A program made the translations under genes and the position numbers. A stretch of 64,000 nucleotides of DNA from Commensalibacter papalotli (GTDB taxonomy: Bacteria; Pseudomonadota; Alphaproteobacteria; Acetobacterales; Acetobacteraceae). The DNA is taken from contig NZ_CAMXCI010000004.1 of assembly GCF_947179115.1 (NCBI RefSeq), positions 1-64,000 on the forward strand. The letters are read 5' to 3'. The notes beneath the pieces were generated by a model, which saw nothing but the letters and a program-made list of their open reading frames with translations, was not told the DNA's origin and made no database searches. Below are positions 17,241 through 26,664 of the stretch, one piece after another (position 1 is the stretch's first letter; every line of letters starts with the position of its first letter).

Positions 17241-18347
17241 TTATAAATTACCCTGCAATTGAGGACAAATTTGTTTTCTAAAAGAGTTTAACGCTTGTAA
17301 AGCCTGCTCTGAATTATAACGAAACGCTTGTTCTTTTGCGTAAAGAGAAAGTTGCTCTCGTAAATCTTGATTTTTCACCAACCGTATTAGCTGTTGAAAA
17401 GCCTGCTCTATATTTGTTGGGTCCATTAACAAAGCACCATTTCCAACCACTTTTGGTAATGCACCAACCGCAGATACTAATAAAGGTGTTCCACAAGCCA
17501 TTGCTTCCAAAGCTGTCATTCCAAACGGCTCAGGCCAACGACTAGGCATAATAACAATTGATGCCTCTGAGATTTTTTGTAATACCTGATCATAAGGTAA
17601 ATAACCGACCATTTTAATCTGTGTCTGTCGCAATTGATGTCGTAATTTTTGAATAAAGGGCGTTTCTGGACTATTTGACTTAAAACGATCCGCACCAATA
17701 ATTTCAATATTCCATGAGGGATCAACCTGTAGCAGCTTACAACAGAGTGCCACAAAGATATCTGCCCCTTTATCTGCGACAACTCGACCAACAAATAAAA
17801 TATTTTTTTTTCGTTCGGGAATAGGGATATATTGAGGAAGCTTTTTACAGTCAATGTAATTAGGCAATATCGTAACGCTTCCTTTGACCTGACCTGATAA
17901 AAAGCGATCTTTTACCCACTCTGAGACTGCAACCACATGTAATTTTTCAACGATCTTATGACGTTCTATATTTTTTTTTAATCCCCTCATCGACAAAGGA
18001 TCATTATGTAATGTCAGACTTACAGGAATATATGGATACTTTTGAGCAATGTATAATGCAATTTCTGGGCGATTATGAATTTCTACTAAACAAGGTCGAT
18101 ATTTTTGAACTAGACGAGAAACACCACAACGATATGCATTGCTTTGAATAAAAAGAGAATACCAACTTTTTGAAATTTCTAAATAATGCAAACCAACAAA
18201 AGGCAAACAATCCAGGGCTTTACCAACAATCAAATCTTGAGGTTGGGCCAAACATTGAACTAACAATCCAATTGCACCCACGCATCCAGGTGAAAACCCT
18301 TCTTTAGGGGGAAGAACCGTCATTATTCTTGATGTTTTACCCATCAT
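17241..18347 (-). CDS. GT4-family glycosyltransferase
   Basis: A 368-residue GT-B enzyme. The C-terminal half carries the family-4 signature: KKNILFVGRVVADKGADIFV, then EASIVIMPSRWPEPFGMTALEAMACGTPLLVSAVGALPKVVG with the ExxxxxE-like EPFGMTALE motif that binds the donor nucleotide-sugar. It acts in the cytoplasm, probably in lipopolysaccharide or exopolysaccharide synthesis given the ligase gene directly downstream. The exact sugar cannot be read. Confidence 0.9.
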   Translation of the reverse strand: MMGKTSRIMTVLPPKEGFSPGCVGAIGLLVQCLAQPQDLIVGKALDCLPFVGLHYLEISKSWYSLFIQSNAYRCGVSRLVQKYRPCLVEIHNRPEIALYIAQKYPYIPVSLTLHNDPLSMRGLKKNIERHKIVEKLHVVAVSEWVKDRFLSGQVKGSVTILPNYIDCKKLPQYIPIPERKKNILFVGRVVADKGADIFVALCCKLLQVDPSWNIEIIGADRFKSNSPETPFIQKLRHQLRQTQIKMVGYLPYDQVLQKISEASIVIMPSRWPEPFGMTALEAMACGTPLLVSAVGALPKVVGNGALLMDPTNIEQAFQQLIRLVKNQDLREQLSLYAKEQAFRYNSEQALQALNSFRKQICPQLQGNL

Positions 18348-18385
18348 GAGGGAACAGCTCCTCCGTTAATAACTATATAATATAA

Positions 18386-19414
18386 TTATTTAATTTTGGC
18401 ATCATTAATGAAGCTTGGATAAATATAAATTAAATAATCAGATAACACATTATTCATCACATTTAAACCACGTAAAAACAATCCAATTTGATTTAAGTAT
18501 CCAGGTAAATGACGTGTAAAAATAAGGGATTGCTCTCTTTGTCCAAAATACTCTTTACCCTTTAATAAAGTCAGCGTGTCTTCTGGTGAAAGTTTTAATA
18601 ATTGTGCAACACTAATAATATCTTGAGATTTAACCGTTAACTTATCTTTGTTTTGATTATATTCTTTAACCATTTTTAACGTAGCCTCAACAAAAGGCTG
18701 TAACCAATAGGGTTTCAACACAATCTCATTATCCATTACTACCCAAAAAGTATAAGTAGGACTTCCCCAATCTGCTACTTGTTGAGAAGTAACTAAAACA
18801 TGACCATCTTTTTGGAAATGCAATAATGATATCCCATCCGCATAAACCCCATCAATTTCATGCTTTTTCCATGCATCCTCAATTTTATTGGCAGGCATAT
18901 TTATTATCTGGACTTGATGAAAGTCTATTTTCCAATGCTCTAATGCTTTTAATAAACTATAATGAGCAGACGTTAAGAAAGGAACGGCAATTTTTTTACC
19001 AATCAGAGCCTCTGGCTTATCAATACCAGATTTGTTTTGTACAACTAATCCACTACTGTTTCCATATTGAAAGCTGATCGCAATAATACGTACCTGAACT
19101 CCTGCAGTAACGGCAGAAGTCAAAGGGATTAACCCTACAGGGGCAATATCTAAAGTCTCAACAGCTAAATCATGAATCATTTTAAATTCATCATCATATT
19201 GTTGCCAATCAACACGCTCTCCCAGTGCTTTACGATATGTCCCATTAACTTGAGCAAGTTTAGCCAAGTCTACTTGATCAGTCCAACCAATCCGCACAGC
19301 AGCATTAGCATATTGATAGCTAATACACCCAAAGAGTAACGTTAATAAAATTACAATATAAAAAAATTGTAATTTTATTTGTGTTAAAGATGATTTCAAA
19401 AACAATTGCGTCAT
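18386..19414 (-). CDS. Orphan ABC substrate-binding-like protein (TauA/SsuA/NMT1 group)
   Basis: A 342-residue protein with an N-terminal hydrophobic signal (about residues 16-38, ending SYQYANA before AVRIGW). The body has the periplasmic-binding fold of the NMT1/TauA type: VRIGWTDQVDLAKLAQ, an LDIAPVGLIPLTSAVTAGVQVRIIAI segment, GKKIAVPFLTSAHYSLLKALEHW and DGVYADG. No permease or ATPase gene is nearby, so its partner transporter is elsewhere or it has a different role. Located next to surface-glycan genes, which may be coincidental. Confidence 0.75.
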   Translation of the reverse strand: MTQLFLKSSLTQIKLQFFYIVILLTLLFGCISYQYANAAVRIGWTDQVDLAKLAQVNGTYRKALGERVDWQQYDDEFKMIHDLAVETLDIAPVGLIPLTSAVTAGVQVRIIAISFQYGNSSGLVVQNKSGIDKPEALIGKKIAVPFLTSAHYSLLKALEHWKIDFHQVQIINMPANKIEDAWKKHEIDGVYADGISLLHFQKDGHVLVTSQQVADWGSPTYTFWVVMDNEIVLKPYWLQPFVEATLKMVKEYNQNKDKLTVKSQDIISVAQLLKLSPEDTLTLLKGKEYFGQREQSLIFTRHLPGYLNQIGLFLRGLNVMNNVLSDYLIYIYPSFINDAKIK

Positions 19415-19523
19415 CCAAATCTATAAAATTTAATTACTTACAACTAGAAAAGCTTTTCTAATGTATTTCCTGTAATACAACAGCACCATATAGAAGAAAA
19501 GAAAAATTATTACTTTAAAGATT

Positions 19524-20591
19524 TTAAGCCAAAGTAATAAATCCACCACCAAGCACTCTTGTGTCTTGATAGAATACACAAGCTTGACCTGGTGCTGGAT
19601 TTGCCGTTTCATCTAACTCTACTTGTACACGTTGATCTGACAATATTCTAACCGTTGCGGAACGTTCTTGTTCACGCGCACGAATTTGCACATTACAACG
19701 CATTTCTTGCTCTGGAATAGGCATCAACCAATTTAAATCACGAAGGAAAAAAACTTTACGTCCAGCATCTTGTTTAGCACCAATAATAATCCGTCTTGTT
19801 TGCGGATCAATCCGCAACACCATTTGTTTATCCCCTTGGCGCATCGCCAAATTTCCCAAACGTTTGGATTGACCAACTGTATAATGCGCAATGCCTTCAT
19901 GTTGCCCTAAAACAGCACCTGTTTCATCAACGATTTCGCCTTTTTCAAGACCTTCAGGGGATAATTTTTCTACAATCTGAATGTAAGATTTATCAGTTAC
20001 GAAACAAATATCTTGGCTATCGGATTTTTGTGCAACCGTTAAACCAAATCGCTCTGCTTCTTGGCGAACAACATCTTTATTCGCCATATCACCCAAAGGA
20101 AAACGCAAAAAATCCAATTGATCCGAGGTTGTTGCAAATAAAAACCAAGACTGATCGCGGCTCATATCGACGGGACGATGCAACTCTGCACCATTTATTC
20201 CATCAACCCTACGCACATAATGACCTGTTGCCATCGCATCGGCACCAAGCTCTCTGGCCATATTCAAAAGGTCTGTAAATTTGACCCCTTGATTACACTC
20301 AATACATGGAACGGGTGTTTCCCCACGCGTGTATGATTGCGCAAAACGATCAATCACCGTTTGGTGGAAACGATCCTCAGCATCAATCACATAATGAGGG
20401 ATTCCCAGTTGATCGGAAACACGGCGAGCATCACGAATATCTTGCCCTGCACAACAAGACCCTTTTTTAACCACACCACGCGCATCATAAAGTTGTAATG
20501 TAGCACCAAAGACATCATGTCCTTGTTCTTTTAAAAGGGCAGCTGTTACAGAACTGTCAACGCCACCAGACATGGCAACCATAATACGCAT
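19524..20591 (-). CDS. mnmA: tRNA-specific 2-thiouridylase
   Basis: A 355-residue enzyme that puts sulfur on U34 of Lys, Glu and Gln tRNAs. The start at 20591 is chosen, since it is 4 bases after the ferredoxin stop and begins MRIMVAMSGGVDSSV, the ATP-PP loop; the longer frame from 20624 overlaps ferredoxin. The catalytic cysteines lie in PVPCIECNQGVKF and SDSQDICFV. The C-terminal beta-barrel ends in PGQACVFYQDTRVLGGG. It follows two cysteine desulfurases and a ferredoxin in one operon, which supplies its sulfur. Confidence 0.96.
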   Translation of the reverse strand: MRIMVAMSGGVDSSVTAALLKEQGHDVFGATLQLYDARGVVKKGSCCAGQDIRDARRVSDQLGIPHYVIDAEDRFHQTVIDRFAQSYTRGETPVPCIECNQGVKFTDLLNMARELGADAMATGHYVRRVDGINGAELHRPVDMSRDQSWFLFATTSDQLDFLRFPLGDMANKDVVRQEAERFGLTVAQKSDSQDICFVTDKSYIQIVEKLSPEGLEKGEIVDETGAVLGQHEGIAHYTVGQSKRLGNLAMRQGDKQMVLRIDPQTRRIIIGAKQDAGRKVFFLRDLNWLMPIPEQEMRCNVQIRAREQERSATVRILSDQRVQVELDETANPAPGQACVFYQDTRVLGGGFITLA

Positions 20592-20595
20592 TGAT

Positions 20596-20910
20596 TTATG
20601 ACATTCTCGGCAAACGTACAACAAGACCGTCTAATTCTTCGGTCATAATAATTTGGCATCCAAGGCGAGAAGTTTTTTCCAATCCAAATGCCATATCCAA
20701 CATATCTTCTTCTTCTTCAGCTGCGGTTTTTAATTTATCCCACCATACTTCATCGACAATAACATGACACGTCGCACAAGCCAAAGAGCCCTCACATGCA
20801 CCTTCTAGATCTATGTCATTTTTATGTGCAATTTCTAAAACAGATAGTCCAACAGGCGCATCAACTTCGTGTGCTGTGCCATCACGTTCAATAAAAGTCA
20901 TACGAGGCAT
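20596..20910 (-). CDS. fdx: [2Fe-2S] ferredoxin
   Basis: A 104-residue adrenodoxin-type ferredoxin. The four cluster ligands are visible in CEGSLACATCH and, further on, LGCQI; LEKTSRLGCQI and the C-terminal GLVVRLP are typical of the ISC ferredoxin. It provides electrons for Fe-S assembly on the scaffold. It lies between the IscS-like desulfurase (26 bp upstream) and mnmA, consistent with a sulfur-relay operon. Confidence 0.94.
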   Translation of the reverse strand: MPRMTFIERDGTAHEVDAPVGLSVLEIAHKNDIDLEGACEGSLACATCHVIVDEVWWDKLKTAAEEEEDMLDMAFGLEKTSRLGCQIIMTEELDGLVVRLPRMS

Positions 20911-20936
20911 TTTAATATTTCCTTAAACAAAAATGA

Positions 20937-22136
20937 TTATCTTCCTGCCATAAGTTCACCATAAGCACAAGTCAAAGCATTAATAACTTGCTTTACTTGT
21001 GTATTTTTGGTCATACGTCCAAATGACAAACGAAAACTTTGCACAGCTTGTTCTGCCGAAATTCCCATTGCCGTTAAAACATAAGATGGCACCAAAGAAG
21101 ATATCGTGCAAGCAGATCCTGTTGATAAATAAAGATGTGGAATCCTTTTGAAAAGATCAAGGGCTCTGATCCCAGGAAAATATAAATTTATACTACCTGG
21201 CAACGAATTTTCAATGGAACCATTCACTTGTATCCTTGGAAACTCAGACTGTAACGCTTGAAGCAATTGATTCTTATAATGCTGTAACCTTAATGCTTCT
21301 TGAGGTCCTTCCCTTTGTACAATTTCACACGCCTTGCCCAAACCAACAATCAAAGGCACGGGCAAAGTCCCTGAACGTAACCCTCTCTCTTGATACCCTC
21401 CATAAAATAAAGGAGACACCCTCACCCTTGGTTTTCTGCGGACATATAATGTACCAATCCCTTTGGGACCATAAAACTTGTGCCCTGATATAGAAGCAAG
21501 ATCGATATATTCCATAGAAAACCGATCAACCGTTTTTCCGATGATCTGTGCCATGTCACAATGAAACAAAGCTCTATATTCATGCGCTAGTTGCGCTAGT
21601 CGTGTAATAGGCTGGAGCACACTGGTCTCATTATTCGCTGCCATAACACTGACCAATAATGTAGGGATTTCCAGAGATTTTCTAAGGTTTTCTTGGTCAA
21701 CTATACCCTCTCGATTAACAGGCAAGGTGACAATTTCAATACCCAATTCAGCAAGGCTATTTACGACTTCCAAAACAGATTTATGCTCTGAAACAATAGT
21801 AATGACACGCCTTGCCGTTGCTCCTTGTTTTAGTAAATATCTAACTGTGCCTTGAATAGCAATATTATTCGCTTCTGTTGCACCCGAGGTAAAAACAATC
21901 TCTGATGGAGTAACTCCTAACAAATCAGCAACTTGCTGACGTGCATTTTCAACCCCTATACTCGCTTGTTGTCCCAAAGCATGCTCAGAATGTGCATTCC
22001 CAAAAAGGTTAGAAAAATATGGAAGCATTTCCTCTACGACTCGTGGGTCACAAGGCGTCGTCGCTTGATAATCAAGATATATCGCATGATCCAACAAGTT
22101 AATCCTTTGTCGCACTAGGCTACAATCATACGACAA
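20937..22136 (-). CDS. Cysteine desulfurase, IscS-like
   Basis: A 399-residue PLP enzyme of aminotransferase class V. The N-terminal part has IYLDYQATTPCDPRVVEEM and FGNAHSEHALG, the PLP lysine is in SISGHKFYGPKGIG, and the mobile loop with the catalytic Cys reads LSTGSACTISSLVPS. It releases sulfur from cysteine for Fe-S clusters and tRNA thiolation by MnmA. Its first codons overlap the end of a second, diverged desulfurase gene by 22 bp. The catalytic loop (ACTISSL) differs from the usual ACTSASL, so efficiency or specificity may be altered. Confidence 0.9.
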   Translation of the reverse strand: MSYDCSLVRQRINLLDHAIYLDYQATTPCDPRVVEEMLPYFSNLFGNAHSEHALGQQASIGVENARQQVADLLGVTPSEIVFTSGATEANNIAIQGTVRYLLKQGATARRVITIVSEHKSVLEVVNSLAELGIEIVTLPVNREGIVDQENLRKSLEIPTLLVSVMAANNETSVLQPITRLAQLAHEYRALFHCDMAQIIGKTVDRFSMEYIDLASISGHKFYGPKGIGTLYVRRKPRVRVSPLFYGGYQERGLRSGTLPVPLIVGLGKACEIVQREGPQEALRLQHYKNQLLQALQSEFPRIQVNGSIENSLPGSINLYFPGIRALDLFKRIPHLYLSTGSACTISSLVPSYVLTAMGISAEQAVQSFRLSFGRMTKNTQVKQVINALTCAYGELMAGR

Positions 22137-23212
22137 TACGCATCAATAAATTGTTCTGCGTCAGCTTCAGTAATATTCCAAGGCAATGATATACGAATAC
22201 TATACCCTGCCAAATGCTCCAACCCCATCGCTGTTAAAACAGGTGATTTCCCTACTTTACCTGATGAACATGCAGAGCCTGTTGAAACACAAAAACCAGC
22301 CATATCCAACGCCATTAACTGGCGCTGTGCCACTATGCCTTCAAAAGCCAAGCAAGACGTATTATCTAATCGTGGCGCATCTTCACCACAAACCACCGCT
22401 CCTTTTTGCTTTGCTGCTGTCTCAATTAAATGACGCAGTTCCCCAATGATACGACGATCTTGTATGTAAGAGGATCTGACCGCCTCTGCCATCCCTGTTA
22501 TCATTGGCAAAGCTTGAGTTCCTCCTCTACGACCTTGCTCTTGACCACCACCAATAAATAAAGGTTCCAGATGTTTTGCGCCTCGGATATTTCCTGCTGC
22601 CAATAACAAAGCACCAACACCTTTAGGGCCACCCATTTTATGAGCAGAAATCGCCAAACTATCCGCCCCTATTGTTGATAAATCGATCTTTATGCGTCCT
22701 GCTGCCTGCACAGCATCTATATGAAGCAAAGCCCCATATTCATGACATAGTTGCGCTGCTTGCTCTATAGGGTGGATAACCCCAGTTTCGCTATTGGCTA
22801 ACATTAAACATACTAACGGTGGCGTTTCAGCTTGTTGTAAAAGCTGCTCTAAAAAGACCAGATCTATAACGCCCTCTTTGGTCACTGGCAAAATCGTTTT
22901 AGGCAAATCAACTTGGCTGATTGCGGGATGTTCGGTCGCACCAATCCACAAAGGTCGTTTTTGTATCTGTCCATATATCGCTAAAATATCTGCCTCTGTT
23001 CCCCCTGAGGTAAAAATACAATTTTGCACATCTCCCCCAAAATGGTCTGCAACGACTTCTCTTGCATCTTCAATCATATGATAACAACGCCGACCCATCG
23101 CATGCACTGAGGAGGGATTACCTGTTATTTGCAACGCTTTAACCATTTCAGATAACACAGAATCCCTGACAGGTTCACTGGCATTAGCGTCTAGATAAAC
23201 AGGTTGTTTCAT
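22115..23212 (-). CDS. Cysteine desulfurase, second paralog (NifS/IscS-like)
   Basis: A 365-residue class-V PLP enzyme. Features: VYLDANASEPVRDSV at the start, GNPSSVHAMGRR, the PLP lysine in AISAHKMGGPKGVGALLL and the Cys loop VSTGSACSSGKVGKSPVL. It heads the operon that continues with an IscS-like paralog, ferredoxin and mnmA. Two adjacent, clearly diverged desulfurases suggest specialised clients, one perhaps for Fe-S and the other for thiolation. A small hairpin (23243-23260) lies in the leader about 30 bases before the start. Confidence 0.9.
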   Translation of the reverse strand: MKQPVYLDANASEPVRDSVLSEMVKALQITGNPSSVHAMGRRCYHMIEDAREVVADHFGGDVQNCIFTSGGTEADILAIYGQIQKRPLWIGATEHPAISQVDLPKTILPVTKEGVIDLVFLEQLLQQAETPPLVCLMLANSETGVIHPIEQAAQLCHEYGALLHIDAVQAAGRIKIDLSTIGADSLAISAHKMGGPKGVGALLLAAGNIRGAKHLEPLFIGGGQEQGRRGGTQALPMITGMAEAVRSSYIQDRRIIGELRHLIETAAKQKGAVVCGEDAPRLDNTSCLAFEGIVAQRQLMALDMAGFCVSTGSACSSGKVGKSPVLTAMGLEHLAGYSIRISLPWNITEADAEQFIDAYCRMIVA

Positions 23213-23473
23213 TTTAAATCTTTATCATTTCAATTTATTTGTAAAATCCCCTCGGATTTTAACAAAATATAAAGAATTAAAAAAAGATATTTTTATAATA
23301 TGTTTTAAAATTCTATAATAATTCAATTATTGTGTATTTTTATCATACAGAGAGTATTAAATTCTAGAAAAATGCTTTTCCTTTATATAAAATGGTTTTA
23401 TAGAGGTAAGTCTCTGTGATTATTTTTGAATACCCTAGATTAATCATTTTTCGTCAAACTAACGGATAACCAT

Positions 23474-24136
23474 ATGCCAGAGGTAATGTTTGCAGGTCCT
23501 GCAGGTCGTCTTGAAGGGCGGTATCATCATTCTCATGAACCCAATGCCCCTCTTGCGCTAATTCTTCACCCCCATCCTTTACAAGGGGGGACTATGAATA
23601 ATCGTATTACCTATACGATGTATCAAACTTTTCAAAATTTGGGTTTTTCCGTATTACGTTATAATTCCCGGGGCGTTGGACGTTCTCAGGGAGAGTATGA
23701 CGGTGGTATTGGCGAAATCTCTGATGCTGCTGCTGCACTGGATTGGTTGCAAATGGCTAATACAAACTCCAGAGAATTATGGATCAGTGGATATTCATTT
23801 GGAGCCTTTGTTGGAATGCAGCTTTTGATGCGTCGCCCTGAAATCCAGGGTTGGGTCAGCGTTGCTCCATTAGCTAATCATTATGACTTTAACTTTTTAG
23901 CACCCTGCCCTTGTGGTGGATTAATGATTGCTGGTGAGGCTGATACTGTGGTTCCTGTTGGGGAAATTGATAAACTCGTGGAAAAACTGAATGCGCAAAA
24001 AGGCATTTCTGTTGATTATCGCGTATTACCCAAAGCCAATCATATCTTTGCCAACGAAGCCGATAAAATTGGCCAAGCTATTGAAGAGCATGTCAAAGAA
24101 ATCATCGAACGTCGAAAAGAAGCACCTTTAGATTAA
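23474..24136 (+). CDS. Alpha/beta hydrolase (COG2945-like)
   Basis: A 220-residue cytoplasmic hydrolase. The oxyanion region LILHPHPLQGGTMNNR, the RGVGRSQG loop, the nucleophile elbow SGYSFGAFVGMQ (Ser of GYSFG), the acid in IAGEADTVVPV and the His in KANHIFAN form a complete catalytic set. The substrate is unknown; the family is uniform and widespread in alphaproteobacteria. A terminator hairpin follows. Confidence 0.88.
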   Translation: MPEVMFAGPAGRLEGRYHHSHEPNAPLALILHPHPLQGGTMNNRITYTMYQTFQNLGFSVLRYNSRGVGRSQGEYDGGIGEISDAAAALDWLQMANTNSRELWISGYSFGAFVGMQLLMRRPEIQGWVSVAPLANHYDFNFLAPCPCGGLMIAGEADTVVPVGEIDKLVEKLNAQKGISVDYRVLPKANHIFANEADKIGQAIEEHVKEIIERRKEAPLD

Positions 24137-24190
24137 GATTATTGAAGAATTTTCAATATCTTCTTTGATTTTATCCTTTTAATATTCTGC

Positions 24191-24218
24191 AAACCAACTA
24201 TCAAAAGATAGTTGGTTT
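24191..24218. terminator. Hairpin terminator after the hydrolase gene
   Basis: AAACCAACTATC (24191-24202) pairs perfectly with GATAGTTGGTTT (24207-24218) around an AAAA loop and is followed by CTTTG. It separates the hydrolase gene from the permease gene, whose ATG lies 24 bp downstream. Confidence 0.8.
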
Positions 24219-24241
24219 CTTTGCTGATTCGATCATTAAGT

Positions 24242-25756
24242 ATGTCTCTTTTTTCAAAACGCAAATCTCTTGAACAAATTACCCAAGAAGCCAATTCACA
24301 TGGTTTAAAACGTTGCCTGGGTCCTTGGCAATTAACGACTATTGGGGTAGGTGCTACAATTGGGGCTGGGATTTTCGTTATGACGGGAACTGCTGCTGCT
24401 AATTATGCGGGGCCTGCGGTTGTTTTATCATTTATTGTTGCGGCCATTGCTTGCCTTTTTACCGCTTTTTCCTATGGCGAGCTTTCTTCCACTATTCCTG
24501 TAGCAGGTTCTGCCTACAGTTATGCTTATACATCTTTGGGGGAAAAATTCGCATGGGCTGTTGGGTGGTTACTTTTACTGGAATATGGAGTAACTGCAAT
24601 TTCTGTTGCCTCTGGTTTTTCCAGTTATAGTGCATCTTTACTTCAAAATTTTCACATTGAAATCCCTTCTTTTTTATACCACCCCATGTTTCAACCCTCA
24701 CCAGAGGGATATAGCAAAGGGATTATCATCACAAAATCAATTGATCTTATAGGTGCTATTTCTGTTTTAATTGGCTCTGTTGCTTTACTCTTTGGGGTTT
24801 CTGAATCTACAACAATCAATGCAATTATTATTACGTTAAAAGTCAGTATTCTAATTCTCTTTATCGTAATTGGCTTTTTTTATATAAACCCAGCCAACTT
24901 AACCCCTTTCATCCCTGAATCCACTGGAACGATGAATTTTGGTGTTACGGGCATTTTTCGAGCGGCATCAACGATTTTCTTTGCTTATATTGGTTTTGAG
25001 GCCGTCTCTACAGCGGCATCAGAGGCCAAAAATCCCCAAAAAGATATCCCTTTTGGTATTATTGCATCTCTTGTTATTTCGACTTTGATTTATATCGGCG
25101 TGGCTTTGGTCTTAGTGGGGGTCGTTCCTTATAAACAGCTGAATGTTTCTGATCCTTTAGCTGTGGCAACTAATTTTATCAATATTCCGTTTTTAACATG
25201 GACCTTAAAAATAAGCGCTGTTATTGGTTTATGTTCTGTCATGTTGGTTTTGTTATATGGACAAACCCGTATTTTTTTTATTATGGCCAAAGATGGATTA
25301 TTACCCCCCGCTTTTTGTAATTTACATCCTCGTTATAAAACACCTTGGCTTGGCACGCTCATTTTGGGAATATGCGTTTCCATTGCTACTGCCATTTTAC
25401 CCATAGATATTGTCAGTGATTTGGTAAGCCTTGGAACGTCTACAGCCTTTGGCATTGTCTGTTTTACCGTTATTTGGCAGCGTAATGCGCATCCTGATTT
25501 ACCCCGCCCATTCAAGGTACCCTTTGGTGGATTTAAAATCAAAGGGGTATGGATTGGGTATATTCCATTACTTGGAATTATTTGTTGCATGGCAATGATT
25601 GTTCCACTACTTTTTGATATGGTTGCCTCTATTTTTCACCATAACCCTATTCCAATAATTTTATTAATTATTTATGCACTTGTTGGTTTTTTTGGTTATT
25701 ATTGCTATGGTCGCAAGCACTCTCTTTTAAATCAAACATCAGAAAAATCTGAATAA
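24242..25756 (+). CDS. APC-family amino-acid permease
   Basis: A 504-residue inner-membrane transporter with about 12-14 helices. I take the ATG at 24242 because the longer frame would begin with TTG inside a terminator stem. The signature GVGATIGAGIFVMTGTAA at about 36-53 is the substrate-binding unwound helix of cationic/neutral amino-acid permeases; GFEAVSTAASEAKNPQKDIPFGI is the conserved cytosolic loop. It resembles the CAT-like permeases; the amino acid cannot be assigned. Loosely linked to two small downstream genes. Confidence 0.92.
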   Translation: MSLFSKRKSLEQITQEANSHGLKRCLGPWQLTTIGVGATIGAGIFVMTGTAAANYAGPAVVLSFIVAAIACLFTAFSYGELSSTIPVAGSAYSYAYTSLGEKFAWAVGWLLLLEYGVTAISVASGFSSYSASLLQNFHIEIPSFLYHPMFQPSPEGYSKGIIITKSIDLIGAISVLIGSVALLFGVSESTTINAIIITLKVSILILFIVIGFFYINPANLTPFIPESTGTMNFGVTGIFRAASTIFFAYIGFEAVSTAASEAKNPQKDIPFGIIASLVISTLIYIGVALVLVGVVPYKQLNVSDPLAVATNFINIPFLTWTLKISAVIGLCSVMLVLLYGQTRIFFIMAKDGLLPPAFCNLHPRYKTPWLGTLILGICVSIATAILPIDIVSDLVSLGTSTAFGIVCFTVIWQRNAHPDLPRPFKVPFGGFKIKGVWIGYIPLLGIICCMAMIVPLLFDMVASIFHHNPIPIILLIIYALVGFFGYYCYGRKHSLLNQTSEKSE

Positions 25757-25792
25757 CTCATCAAGAGAACAGCCAAAAGGAATATCTTTACT

Positions 25793-26281
25793 ATGAAAAA
25801 AATAATCCCAGCAATAATTGGTATTCTTTTTCCTTTGGCTGCCCAAGCCGTTCCTGCACCTGTTGCGATGTTGCCTTTGACAATAAATACCGCGATTAAG
25901 CAATTCTCTCCTCCTTTTTGTCAAAAAGGACTACAGGGATTAGCTAGCGCTGTTGAAAAATGTTATGAAAATACCAAAGATACAAGTGTCACAATGGATA
26001 TGTGTATTTTGGGTGATATTACGATTGCCAAAATTTTAATCCAAGAAAAAAAGGCTGATCTTTCTATTCTAGATAGAAAACCCTCCGAAATTATAATAGA
26101 TAAATCTATTCCTGTTAGTGGCTTGGATTCTTACTTAAATTTTGCCTCTATTATCAAGCGCTTGCAAATGCTGGGGGATATGCCACGCTTTTATGTTTAT
26201 AATGGCCCTCAAATCCTTGCTTATCTTCAACAAGGTGCTGATCCTGTTTATAAAGGCATTACAGAGAGTTGTAAGCAATAA
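25793..26281 (+). CDS. Secreted hypothetical protein (162 aa)
   Basis: A signal peptide covers about residues 1-19 (KKIIPAIIGILFPLAAQA, cleavage after AQA). The mature part is helical with four cysteines (PPFCQKG, VEKCYEN, MDMCILG, TESCKQ), which may form two disulfides in the periplasm. It has the HdeA-like or saposin-like pattern of Cys spacing only in a general sense; I do not recognise the family. It lies 36 bp after the permease gene and 12 bp before the DUF4186 gene, so it is probably co-transcribed. Confidence 0.7.
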   Translation: MKKIIPAIIGILFPLAAQAVPAPVAMLPLTINTAIKQFSPPFCQKGLQGLASAVEKCYENTKDTSVTMDMCILGDITIAKILIQEKKADLSILDRKPSEIIIDKSIPVSGLDSYLNFASIIKRLQMLGDMPRFYVYNGPQILAYLQQGADPVYKGITESCKQ

Positions 26282-26293
26282 AAATCATTCATT

Positions 26294-26662
26294 ATGACTT
26301 TGCCAAAGCCTGAATTTATTCTGAACCGTTTAAACCATTCCTCTTTTCGCTCTCGTTTTACTTTGAAAGAGAAAGAGCTTTCTTATTTTCAACAACAAGG
26401 TATGGAAAAAATTATCTCTCATGGCAAGGATTTTATCACCCAACGCCTTGCCCCAGCAGAGCCTAAGAATGATGGTAAACAAACCCCATGGAAAGGCCAT
26501 CCTATCTTTATCGCTCAGCACGCAACAGCAACTTGTTGTAGAGGATGTTTAGAAAAATGGTATAAAATACCTAAAAAACAACCTTTAACTCAAGAGGAAC
26601 AAACTTATATCTTATCTGTTATTCAAGCTTGGCTGACACAAGATTTACAAAAACATCAATGA
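26294..26662 (+). CDS. DUF4186 family protein
   Basis: A 122-residue protein with the features that I associate with DUF4186: FRSRFTLKEKELSYFQQQG, HGKDFITQRLAPAEPKNDGKQTPWKGHPIFIAQHATATCCRGCLEKWYKIPK. The conserved Cys/His residues (HATATCCRGCLEKWH-like) suggest a metal site. Function unknown. It is convergent with the glycosyltransferase gene at 26665 with only 2 bp between the stops. Confidence 0.85.
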   Translation: MTLPKPEFILNRLNHSSFRSRFTLKEKELSYFQQQGMEKIISHGKDFITQRLAPAEPKNDGKQTPWKGHPIFIAQHATATCCRGCLEKWYKIPKKQPLTQEEQTYILSVIQAWLTQDLQKHQ

Positions 26663-26664
26663 TA

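Noticed and set aside
23243..23260. Riboswitch or attenuator before the cysteine desulfurase operon
   Set aside because: Only a 7-bp hairpin is present; no conserved riboswitch core or alternative pairing could be recognised.
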